A DNA stretch of 64,000 nucleotides from Sclerotiophoma versabilis (taxonomy: Eukaryota; Ascomycota; Dothideomycetes; Pleosporales; Didymellaceae). Below the pieces are notes generated by a model that made no database searches, was not told the DNA's origin, and saw only the letters and a list, made by a program, of their open reading frames with translations. Below, in pieces: positions 44,741 through 54,536 of this stretch. The stretch's first letter is position 1. The number at the start of each line of letters is the position of its first letter. Both the position numbers and the translations under genes were made by a program. The stretch lies in the NCBI GenBank assembly GCA_012274445.1, contig JAAROD010000058.1, positions 124,001-188,000 on the forward strand, read 5' to 3'.

Positions 44741-46483
44741 CTAGTAGTGGACAGCCTTGTCGTAGGTGGCCATGGCAGCCTCCTTGAATGCCTCAGCAAG
44801 CGTAGGGTGAGCGTGACATGTTCGTGCAACATCCTCGGAGCTGGCACCGTACTCGAGAGCCAGGGTACCCTCGGCAATCATCTCACCAGCGTTGGGGCCG
44901 ATGATGTGAATACCTAATATCCTGTCGGTCTGGGCGTCCGCGAGGAACTTGACCATACCGTCAGTGTCGAGGTTGGTCTTCGCACGGGAGTTGGCGGAGA
45001 AGGGGAAGTTTCCGACGTTGTACTTGACGCCAGCCTCCTTGAGCTCCTGCTCGTTCTGACCGACCCAGGCAACTTCGGGGTGGGTGTACATGACCGAGGG
45101 AATGGCGCCGTAGTTGACGTGGCCGTGGCCCTTGGTGATGTACTCGATGGCAGCGACGGCCTCCTCTTCAGCCTTGTGGGCAAGCATGGGACCGAAGGTA
45201 ACGTCACCGATGGCACGGATGTGGGGGATCTTGGTGCGGTACTCCTGGTCGATGATCAGGCGGCCACGGTCGTCAGTCTCGAGACCAACGTTGTCAAGAC
45301 CCAGACCGGCAGTGTAAGGACGACGGCCGATAGCAACGAGGACGACATCAGCGTCGAGCTGTGACTTGTTAGTGCAGGGTTCTGTGGAAATATCGTGTTG
45401 TTCGACTTACAGACTCAGCCTTGCCACCCTTGGCGGCCTCAACGTTGACCTTGATGCCCTGCTCAGAGACCTCACCAGCGGTGACCTTTGTGTTGAGCTT
45501 GAAGTTCAGGCCTTGCTTCTTGAGCAGCTTCTGAGCGTTCTTGGCAATCTCCTGGTCCATACCAGGGCCACCAATCTGGCCCAAGAACTCAACAACGGTA
45601 ACGTCAGAGCCGAGACGCGACCAGACGGAGGCCTATACATGATTGTTAGCATAGCTTTACTTTATGTGTGCAGTTTGCCTACCATCTCGAGACCGATGAT
45701 ACCGCCACCAATGACGACCATCTTCTTGGGGACCTCCTGGAGGGCAATAGCACCGGTGGAAGTGATGACCCTCTGCTCATCGATGGTCAGGCCGGGGAAA
45801 GGCGTGGCCTCGGAGCCGGTAGCAATGAGGATGTTCTTAGCGCGGACAGTGGTCTCGCCACCCTCAACGAGGTTGACAGCGATGGTGTGCTCGTCCTGGA
45901 ACGCGCCGGTGCCCTTGATGTACTCGACGTTGTTCTTCTTGAAGAGGAACTCGATACCCTTGGTCAGACCAGCGACCGAGGTCTCCTTCGCCTTCATCAT
46001 GGCGGGGAGGTTGAGCTTGACATCGCCGACCTCGATACCGCGGCCCTTGGTGTCGTGGAGGATCTGGTGGTAGAGGTGCGAGTTGTTCAGGAGAGACTTG
46101 GAGGGAATGCAGCCGACGTTCAGGCAGGTTCCGCCGAGGGAGCCGCGCTTCTCGATGCAGGCGACCTGTGTCTATGTTAGCGGGTGCCCTGTTGTTGCTC
46201 GCAGCTGTCGGCCGCACCTTCAGACCGGCTTGTCCCGCCTTGATGGCTGCGACATATCCCGCAACACCACCGCCGATGATGACCAGGTCCTTCTCCTCTG
46301 TCCAGCAGTCAGCGCATGCTCTCACTCGTTCCCATTCATCGCCACCGAGTGTGGCGTACCAGCCTCCGACGCGAAGCCTCGTCGTAACCTGTTCTGGAAG
46401 TAGATGTTGGATGCGCAGAATGTGCTGTTCGAGACGGGCCGTGTCGCCCTCTGCACGGCGCGGGGAGCCAAAGACCGGAACAT
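44741..46483 (-). CDS. LPD1: Dihydrolipoamide dehydrogenase, mitochondrial (E3 component)
   Basis: Five exons, 46483-46360, 46297-46218, 46165-45683, 45632-45411 and 45358-44741, give 508 residues. The N-terminal 35 residues (MFRSLAPRAVQRATRPVSN onward) are an Arg/Ser-rich mitochondrial presequence. The FAD-binding motif is VIIGGGVAGYVAA (about 47-59), the redox disulfide lies in GGTCLNVGCIPSK (Cys82 and Cys87), the NAD-binding motif is VVIGGGIIGLEM, and the catalytic His-Glu pair is in HAHPTLAEAF near the C-terminus. All family landmarks are intact. The enzyme reoxidises lipoamide in the pyruvate, 2-oxoglutarate and branched-chain dehydrogenase complexes and the glycine cleavage system, reducing NAD+. 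Confidence 0.97.
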
Positions 46484-46782
46484 TGTGAAATGGGCGGACG
46501 GAACTAGAAAACCAAAAGAAGCTGCGGTGGCACAGCTGCGATGACGGGCGTCAATGGATGGGTGGTGGGACTGGAGTGTTGTTGAGCTTGGGCGAAGCCT
46601 CTCTTTTTGTGGAGACCACCAGAGCTCGGCCGGTAAAGTTGGGAGGTTGCGGGTAGGGTCGGTGTGGCGCTATTGGTCAGCTCTCAGCCTTGCTGCGGCT
46701 ACAATACCGACCCATCACGAAGACCGCACGGGAGACACGGAAAATCTAGATTGAACTTGGTGATGCGTATTCAAAGTGGTAT

Positions 46783-49380
46783 CTAATCTTCTTCTAACGT
46801 TGTCGTGGCCAGAACCCTGTTCAACACGCCGATTGCAGCTTTGCATCCCCACTTGACCGTCTCCTTCTCAGCCTTCTCCACGATGTCTGTCTTACTGACG
46901 ACCTTCTTGAGGAAGAACTGTAAGCCTGCTACCATCTCAGGAGCCTGGTCTACTTCAACAAACGTCTGCAACAGCGCCGTTTCTTTCTTCTCGCCCTTTG
47001 CACCTTTCTGCGTCTCGAGAATCGCCGTGACGAGCATAATCTCGACAAACGTCTTGGTCTTCGGTTGCAGATACGGGAAGTTGAGGTTCTTGAGGCAGGT
47101 GATGGATAGAACGCGCTTCGCAATCAATGTGCCATAGAGCTTGCCCTGGTTGACAAGCTTGCGTAGTGACACGTCGTTGCTGTCGTCCGCATCATCGTCT
47201 GAATCTGCGCCTCCATCTTGGTTCTCCCCAAGACTCTTGAAGATGTCCCAGAGTGCAAATTGGAAACTTTTCCGTGTCTTGTGGTCTGAGCATATCTTCC
47301 GTGCAAGGATAGTGTAGTATGGGTTGTAGGTCTTCTCCGCTCCTGCACAGTGAATGACGACCTTGGGTATCTCGACTTCTTGCGCTTTTTTGAGGTTGAG
47401 CTTGTTCAACCGTATCTGCGCATCCTTGAAATCGGTTGCAGACATAATTGAGACGTAGATGGCTCGGCGCACGTCAGTGTTCATACGCTGCTCCCGGGCA
47501 AGCTGAACGAGGTCAACCTCGCCATCTTCATCTTCATCCTCAACCTCGACTCGTGTCCTCGTTTGCTCTTTCTCATCTCCTGCGTGTATGTCGTTCTGGG
47601 CCTGGTTACGCCAGCTGGCGCCAACCAGCCACCACTTGCCTACTTTGTCCGTGTCCCTGATGTCCTTCAAGCCAACCCGCAGTGGTTCAGTAGCTTTAAG
47701 GTTTCTCGAGTTCAACGTGCCCAGCTGTTTCTTCATATGGGTTGTGCGTTCTCTGGTGATAGAAGCTCCGGCAATGCCGGTCTTCATCTTGTTGTTCTTG
47801 AGATCGTTAATGGTCTCGATCATGAACTTAGTTCGGACTGGCAGATTTTGCTGGCCAACGCTCGCTACGGACTTTTGCAGCAAGACAACAATGTCTTTGA
47901 GCGCAGTTGGATCGTCTTGTCGCAATTGCGGACCAGCCGCACGGACTATCCTCAGCAGAAGCTCCGTGTTGATCTCGGAAAGTTCGTTAAGGAAGAATCG
48001 AACATAATCAAAGACAATGTTACTGCCAATGACCTGAAAGGTGTACAGTTCGGACACCACCGACATAAGGTTTGTGGTGTGCTTCCCAGCCCCATCCTTG
48101 TTTGGCTGGTAGTGCCTGTCGAATTCAGCGACTATGCGCTCCACGATCTGAGCACCAAAGTCGGGACCAATAACCTTGTAGACTGCTGCAATGAAACCGG
48201 CGTGCAAGATAACAAAGGACTCCAGGAGAGCTGATGGATCTGAAAGCATGTCGATCAGTAGATCGATTAATGTCGTGTTGACATAACCACGGGGGTTGGT
48301 TGCATATATCTTCTCGATGTCTTTCAATATCGTAAGGATGTTGGCTTCCGAGAGCCGATTGATGAGACCTTGGATCTGGCGCTTTAGGCGTGACAGCGCT
48401 TCGGCGTCTGACGAAGGCGGTCCTCGTAAAGCTGGAGGTATGTATTTCGTGGTTGGCGCTGCATTCGCTGCAACTGGCGCAACATATGGATTTTCCCGTA
48501 CTCGAGGCGCTGGTTCTTCTTCTTCCTCCTCATCTCCCGATATTTCGTCTTCAGAGAAAGGATTCTCGATGTCACCCTCCTCGTCTTCCATCTCACTACC
48601 CAGATCACCATCGTCAAGATCCTCATCCTCATCGCCGTCCATGTCCTCAGAATCTAGATCATCGTCCTCGGAGAACGGGTTCTCTAGTTCGTCATCCTCC
48701 TCGTCGTCCGGCTCCGAAGCAGGTGGAGCAGCTGTCCCTAAGGCTTTTCGTCTCTTACTGGCTAACCAGTCATCATCCTCTGTCCGTTTCCTTTTCGATG
48801 CAGGGTTCTCCAGCGCATCCTCGTCGCTAAAGTCCCCAAGGTCGCCGAAAAGGTCATCTAGTCCATCGTCTCCACCTCCCGCCGACTTCTTCCTCTTTCC
48901 CAGCTTCTTCTCGAGTGCGCGAATCTCTCTTTCATCTTCATCGAGCCGGTCCTGTACGGCACGAGATACTTTGGCAGGTACGTGGACGTCGTCCTCGTCG
49001 GGTTGTGCCTTCTTCTTCAATATGCTCTTTGGTGCTACTTCCTTCACTGGTGCTGGCTCGTCCTCACTTTCCTCCCAGTCCACCTCGGACTCCTCCTTTT
49101 GCTTTTGCACTGGCGCCTTGCGTTTGGCATTTTGCACGTGTGTCGCCGGCGATGATGGTGCTCTTCTCGACGGCGCTCGTTGCGACTTTTTCTGTTCTCG
49201 TTCGGCTTTGCGCCGGTCTTTGCGATTCACCTGTCCATTGCGCCCGCCGCTGCTCTTGCCCTGGTTCGCAGGATCTGTTTACGTTAGCACTAGGAAAGGC
49301 TTGTAAGCGATATGGCACATGCCTCCGAACTGATTCCGTAGATCTGCAGGCAGTTTAGGCCCTCCGTACTGTTGGCGCAT
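46783..49380 (-). CDS. Ribosome-biogenesis protein Sgd1/Nom1 (MIF4G and MA3 domains)
   Basis: The main exon runs from about 49249 to 46783. A short first exon (49380-49319) starts MRQQYGGPKLPADLRNQFGG, and the most consistent join gives about 842 residues, although the exact acceptor (49250 versus neighbours) is uncertain. The N-terminal 280 residues are basic (NRKDRRKAEREQKK) then highly acidic. The MIF4G domain spans about 290-500 (LKRQIQGLINRLSEANILTI, then YVNTTLIDLLIDML) and the MA3 domain about 605-720 (RRAIYVSIMSATDFKDAQIR). Nom1/Sgd1 proteins are nucleolar and required for 18S rRNA maturation; human NOM1 binds the helicase eIF4A3. The gene diverges from SRP14, only 148 nt away. Confidence 0.85.
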
Positions 49381-49528
49381 ATTGTCAAAGTCTCCAAAAG
49401 GTTGCCGCACAAAAAAGTCCCAAAAGGTAAGCCGCGGCAGGCCACGCTAGTGATCAGTAGCCTCCCCCGCGGCATCCCACTCGCAACTCCACCCGTAGTG
49501 CGAGATTATAGCAGCACACACATGCACA
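49381..49528. promoter_or_regulatory. Compact bidirectional promoter, SGD1 / SRP14
   Basis: Only 148 nt separate the two divergent start codons, so both promoters and both 5' UTRs are compressed here. It includes an upstream ATG at 49522 in the SRP14 leader. Confidence 0.5.
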
Positions 49529-49994
49529 ATGGGGCGAGAACACCTGAGCAACGATGAGGTTCGTTCAGTCTCGAGTGACAATTTCAACGCGAACTAACGT
49601 CCTGCAGTTCTTCACTCAACTTGGCAATCTCTTCGAGCACAACCGCACGAAAGGCCACGGCAGCGTCTACCTCACACAGAAGCGTCTGACTTTCGACTCG
49701 ACATCGACACCAGCTGCAGCTACAAAAGTCGCTGACGACCCACTATGGGACACTCACCCTGAAAACCCTCTACCAGTCCTGATACGCGCATCCAACAACA
49801 GAAGCGACAAGAAGCCAGGGACGGACAGGAGAGATGTTGCAAAGATCGTCCTGAGCACCATTGTGAAGCCGGATGACATCGACACTTTCTACATACGGTA
49901 CGCAGAGGCATGCAAGACGGGCATGTCGTCATTGAAGAAGAGGGATAGGAAGAAGGGCAAGAAGGATAAGAAGAAGAAGAAGGTAGCGGCGTAG
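49529..49994 (+). CDS. SRP14: Signal recognition particle subunit Srp14
   Basis: Two exons, 49529-49558 and 49608-49994, joined by a 49-nt intron, encode 138 residues. The protein starts MGREHLSNDE-FFTQLGNLF and contains GHGSVYLTQKRLTFD, LIRASNNRSDKK and YIRYAEACKTGMSSLKKRDR, matching the SRP14 alpha-beta fold, and ends with a Lys-rich tail. SRP14 forms part of the Alu domain of SRP, which arrests elongation of secretory proteins. An additional ATG 7 nt upstream opens a 12-codon frame that overlaps the real start in another frame, which could lower initiation efficiency. Confidence 0.9.
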
Positions 49995-50296
49995 ACTGAG
50001 GCGGGAATGAGGTCAGGAAATCAAGAAGTCAGTCTATACGATGGACGTGAGGAGAACGGCCCATGCACGGCCCATGAGCTCAGTGTGCAAGAAGCAGCAC
50101 GCGACAATCGAACAGTGACAGAGCTTCAAAAGGATACAGAGACGCACTCCGAGCGGTCACACGACCAATCGACTACTCGCACGAGCCAAAGCTCCGCACC
50201 TTTACCGGCGCAGTCACGGAGATGCTTTTCGGCACAGCCATATACCCACAATGACACATAATCAAGCCACAACGGACCATGCATTCGTCTTCTTAT
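49995..50296. other. Convergent 3' spacer
   Basis: 302 nt between the SRP14 and dioxygenase-like stop codons; nothing recognisable. Confidence 0.5.
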
Positions 50297-50988
50297 CTAT
50301 TTCTTCTCACTGTTCTTAAATAACCTCAGATTCAATGGTAGCGGCTGCCCCATCCAGGTCGCCCTCTGTGTATGGTCTCTCTCCTCTTCATCTGTGTTGG
50401 GATGAATGAGTGCCGACAAGGGCCCTCTGTTGATAACCAGCCAAGGAATAAAGGCCCCAAACTGCTCCGGGGTGAAGAGATTAACCTCGAACATACCAAT
50501 GGGATGCGGACCAAGTGGCCTGTCCCAGATTCTGTAAATGCGAAGTTCAGGAACTGATGACACATTAACGCTACTCTGGCTAGAAGTAGTTGTGGGGGGC
50601 ATTGGAGCGGAGACATACATTCGCGCCGTATACGCTCCCAGAGCTCTGTTGCAAACTTCAGCTCTTCTGGCTCCGTCTGTAGGAAGTAAATGTGTATACT
50701 GGATTGTTGTCAGTACTACTTTTCAGTTTGCACATGCCAGCCGACATACTCGAATCCACCGCGTGAGCCGTTTGTAATAGGCGATACAAAAGATGTGTAT
50801 GCTTCACTCCTCTTCTCCGCTGGTGGGTTTACGTAGGACTTGCCGTCTGCGGCTTTCTCACTGGCAGCTGTTAGTGCGCTCGTGGCCAAGTAATAAACCG
50901 ATTGTTAATGGCCGTACTCTGGCAGTGGCTCGAGGTTTTGGTATCCTTCGAGAGGTGAGGGATAAGTATAGAGAGTTGGGTCTGCCAT
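50297..50988 (-). CDS. DOPA 4,5-dioxygenase-family protein
   Basis: Four exons, 50988-50918, 50860-50750, 50698-50619 and 50553-50297, with introns of 57, 51 and 65 nt, encode 172 residues. The reconstruction starts MADPTLYTYPSPLEGYQNLE. It gains the key motif DIHIYFLQTEPEEL, where the histidine pattern is a probable metal-binding part, followed by LRIYRIWDRPLGPHPIGMFE, FIPWLVINRGPLSALIHPNT and RDHTQRATWMG. These are conserved in the small DOPA 4,5-dioxygenase family known from Amanita DODA. Most ascomycete members have no proven substrate, so the dioxygenase role is by homology only. It diverges from the asparaginyl-tRNA synthetase gene. The last exon alone would look like an unrelated 107-residue frame. 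Confidence 0.85.
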
Positions 50989-51409
50989 GTCGATATTATG
51001 TGTCACTTGACGGTCAACAAGTGAGGCGCTACAGTAGGGGCTGAGAAGATGTTATGTACCATTGCATGGCGCAATTGAGACTATGTTTGTCAGCGCGCAC
51101 AATTCCGCGCGTGAAGCAGTTGGTCCTGGACCTCTATGACAAGATTTCGTAAGCTCCTCGAGCAAGTAAACACGCTTTTCACGAACGCAGATCGTATTTA
51201 CTAGAATCAACCAAGCTTGTTCGCCCTGCCTGCAACATAATGTCGGAGCATATCTTATCAGAAACCCCAGTCGGACATGAGTCGCACTAGGATCGGCCAT
51301 TGAGGGGCACCAGGGCCCCGCGCATGACTCCCGCTCCGAACACATTATAATTTCGAGGACAACAACGCGACTGCTACACCGACACCCACCATACCCAATT
51401 GCTGCCACC
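50989..51409. promoter_or_regulatory. Bidirectional promoter, dioxygenase-like / AsnRS
   Basis: 421 nt between divergent start codons; no specific site recognised. Confidence 0.4.
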
Positions 51410-53205
51410 ATGGCCGACGCTACCTACTACATCGACGAAGATGTCGGTCAGGACATTCCCGAGCAGACGGGTGACGAGAGCCTGCCCTACAAGACGCTTG
51501 GATATGCCATCTACCAGAAGGGCGAGGCCGCCAAGTTCAAGACAAGAAAGAGCGTAACTGGCGAGCTTGCCGAGGGCGCTGACCCCTCGTCGCGCATGGA
51601 GTGGAAGGACGCGGCCAAGTCGGCGCTCAAGAAGGCGGTCAACTACGCAAAGACGCTGAAGAAGAAGGCCGAGAAGGAGGGCGAGCAGCTGGCCCTGCGC
51701 ACGAAAGAGCAGGCTGCCCGTAACGAGGTGCTCGAGGAGGCTAAGAAGGTTGTGCTCGAGGAGGATAAGAGCCTGCCGGCGCCGATCAGGATCAAGCTCG
51801 ATGACACAGACGCCAGCAAGATCACATTGGGCGACGGCAAGGACGTCAAGGGCACACGCGTCAGGGTCTTCGGCCGTGTGCACCGCGAGCGCAAGCAGAG
51901 CAAGGTTTTGTTCATCACATTAAGAGATGGATACGGCTACATGCAGGTCGTACTCACCGGCAAGCTGGCCGAGACCTACGACGCTCTCACCCTGACCCGC
52001 GAGACCTCCATGGAGATCTTTGGTGAGCTGAGGCAGGTACCCGAGGGTGCCCACGCTCCCAACAACCGCGAGCTCCATGCCGACTTCTACAAGATCCCCT
52101 CCATCTGGAAAGCAGCAGGCGGTGACGACGCCATCACCAACCGCGTCTCGAAGGACACCGAGCACGCGACCCTGCTCGACCTGCGCCACCTCACACTGCG
52201 TGGAGAGACAGCCTCCAAGGTCATGATCGTCCGCGACGCCGTCGAGTACGCATTCAACCAGGTCTACAAGGAGCTCCGTCTGCGCAAGGTCTCGCCCCCA
52301 GCGCTCGTGCAGACCCAAGTCGAGGGTGGCTCAACGCTCTTCGAATTCAACTACTACAACGAGAAGGCCTACCTGACACAGTCGTCTCAACTTTACCTCG
52401 AGACCTGTCTCCCCTCCATGGGCGACGTGTACTGTATCGAGAAGTCCTTCCGCGCTGAGAAGTCGCTCACCCGCCGCCACTTGGCAGAGTACACCCACAT
52501 CGAGGCCGAGCTTGACTACATCAACTTCGACGACCTGCTCTCGCATTTGGAGGAGGTCATGTGCCGCGTTCTGGAAGTCACCATGTCCGACCCAGTCATC
52601 AAGCAGCACATCATGGACCTGCACCCGGAGTTCGAGATGCCCCAACGTCCCTTCATGCGCATGAAGTACTCGGACGCCATCTCCTGGCTCAACGAGCACG
52701 GCATCGAGAACGAGGACGGCAAGCCCCACGAGTTTGGTGACGACATTGCAGAGGCAGCCGAGCGCCGCATGACGGACATCATCAACCGACCCATCTTCCT
52801 GACACATTTCCCCGCTCACATCAAGGCATTCTACATGCTGAAGGACGCCAACGACCCACGTGTGACCGAGTCCGTCGACTGCCTGATGCCCGGTGTTGGC
52901 GAGATTGTGGGCGGAAGTATGAGGATGGACGACAACGAGGAGCTGATGGCTGCGTTCGCAAGAGAGGGAATCGACGCCTCAACATACTACTGGTACACCG
53001 ACCAGCGCAAGTAAGTTTCCATTTCCACCTCAGACCACCCCGCACGTGTTGAAGCAGACACTAACACACACGCCTTAGGTACGGATCCTCCCCCCACGGC
53101 GGCTACGGACTGGGACTCGAGCGCTTCCTGGCATGGTTGTGCAAGCAGCACACCGTGCGAGACTGCTGCTTGTACCCACGCTACTTCGGGCGCTGCAAGC
53201 CGTGA
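51410..53205 (+). CDS. DED81: Asparaginyl-tRNA synthetase, cytoplasmic
   Basis: Two exons, 51410-53010 and 53079-53205, with a 68-nt intron, encode 575 residues. The N-terminal extension (YYIDEDVGQDIPEQTGDESL) and Lys-rich helix match eukaryotic AsnRS. An OB-fold anticodon-binding domain at about 145-240 begins VRVFGRVHRERKQSKVLFIT. The class II core contains motif 2 (FRAEKSLTRRHLAEYTHIEA) and motif 3 (GGYGLGLERFLAW), the latter provided by exon 2. The ending YTDQRKYGSSPHGGYGLGLE then CCLYPRYFGRCKP is specific to AsnRS and rules out the related aspartyl enzyme. It charges cytosolic tRNA-Asn. A 15-bp tandem repeat begins at the stop codon. Confidence 0.94.
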
Positions 53206-53248
53206 GCGTGGAAGTCCTGAGCGTGGAAGTCCTGGGCGTGGAAGTCGT
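53204..53248. repeat. Three-copy 15-bp tandem repeat at the AsnRS stop codon
   Basis: Two identical copies of GAGCGTGGAAGTCCT (53204-53218, 53219-53233) and one variant (53234-53248). The first copy overlaps the TGA stop codon at 53203-53205. Confidence 0.88.
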
Positions 53249-53467
53249 TTGCGTAGGCAGTCCTCCCAAGAGAAACCGCCCTAGTAGTTTCCACACCCAC
53301 AATCCATCCCCTTACTTTTACCTCCTAAGCGGGAATCCAAAGAACATGAAAAAGTAAAATAAATCTGGAAAGAAACCGCCCCCCTCCCCCCCCAAATCTG
53401 CGCTTCCACAATTCATCCGTCCAACAACCTTTTCAGCTCGACTTTATTCCTCCCTGCCATCGGCATA

Positions 53468-53492
53468 TGAGTGTGAGTGTGAGTGTGAGTGT
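53468..53492. repeat. (GAGTGT)n microsatellite
   Basis: Four tandem six-base units followed by GCATGTGCATG. Confidence 0.8.
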
Positions 53493-53981
53493 GCATGTGC
53501 ATGGCACTCGTATGGCGCCGCGTCGCACCAGGTACAACAATGCAGAAACGCAACGGCCAATCGATATACCGCGTCTCATCTTGAACTGTGTGCTGTACTA
53601 TGCTGTGCTATGCTATGCTGTGCTGAGATGTGCTGTGCTGAGCTGAGGTGTGTGATGTCTTTATCGCGTGAGACAGATTGCGCTGTTGAAGCCTATGAAG
53701 ACAAGTATTGGATTGCGTCGTGTGTCTACAGCGAGTCCAAGCGAGCGTTGGTGAGTTGTGTGTCGTGTGTCGTTGCGCAACGAGCACGCAGGGAGCCGAT
53801 TTGCTTCACTTTGCGGCCGAGTTCAAGAATCCAATGCAATGCCATGCAATGCAATACGTGCGTGCATGGTCAAACAGGTTTGAAAGTCTGCTGGTAGTGT
53901 GTGATGTTCAAGGCGATGGATTTGATTTCTCTCGTCCAAATCCCATGGTCATGTCCCAGCTAAATCTACAAAACATCATGC

Positions 53982-53983
<2 letters not shown>

Positions 53984-54018
<35 letters not shown>
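53984..54018. repeat. (TC)n microsatellite
   Basis: About 17 uninterrupted TC dinucleotides. Confidence 0.9.
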
Positions 54019-54020
<2 letters not shown>

Positions 54021-54536
54021 AGCTTCTTCACATAGGCAAGCAGAAGGTACAGACAAGAAGCTCTGCGCCGAGAGCGTAAAACTAGCAGAAAACAACGTGC
54101 CGGCTAGTGCCGGCCCAAACTCCTCGCTATGCAGGTTGGTACAGCAGAGAGCTCCTAAGGAGCTGTGACAGGTGATACATTCATGTTGTGGGCAGTTTGC
54201 GCAATCCGCGCATATGTTCCAAGAAACAGACCAAAGTCTCGAAAGGGGGTTTGAGGGTAATGGGGTGGGTAAGATGGGCAAATACCAAGACATTTGTCTT
54301 GGATGAGGCGGAAAGTCATGGAAGCAGAGCCGTTCAGCCGGACAAGAACGAGACACGCAACGCGAGCAATCCAGGTTGTCGACGAAAGATGTCGCTGCAC
54401 AGGAGTTGGCTTCGGTCCGTAAGTCGGAATTTGTTCGTGTTCAGATGCGTGGAAATATGTTGGTGGTCGAGACCCAGTCTAGCTTACGACGCCATGACTA
54501 GGGTAAATCTTAGCTTCGACGATGGTTGAATGACGT

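Larger units (their letters stand above)
53206..54536. other. Convergent 3' region rich in simple repeats
   Basis: 1.3 kb with no gene. It holds (GTGAGT)n at 53468-53492, TGCTGTGC/TATGCTATGC-type low complexity near 53589-53650, CAATGCAATGC repeats near 53833-53860 and a (TC)n tract at 53984-54018. Confidence 0.55.

Noticed and set aside
48296..49306. 336-codon Ser-rich frame on the plus strand opposite SGD1
   Set aside because: Mirror image of the acidic Asp/Glu-rich codons of SGD1; no independent features.
51410..53205. Aspartyl-tRNA synthetase identity
   Set aside because: The C-terminal motif order (YTDQRKYG then GGYGLGLERFLAW then YPRYFGRCKP) is that of asparaginyl, not aspartyl, enzymes.
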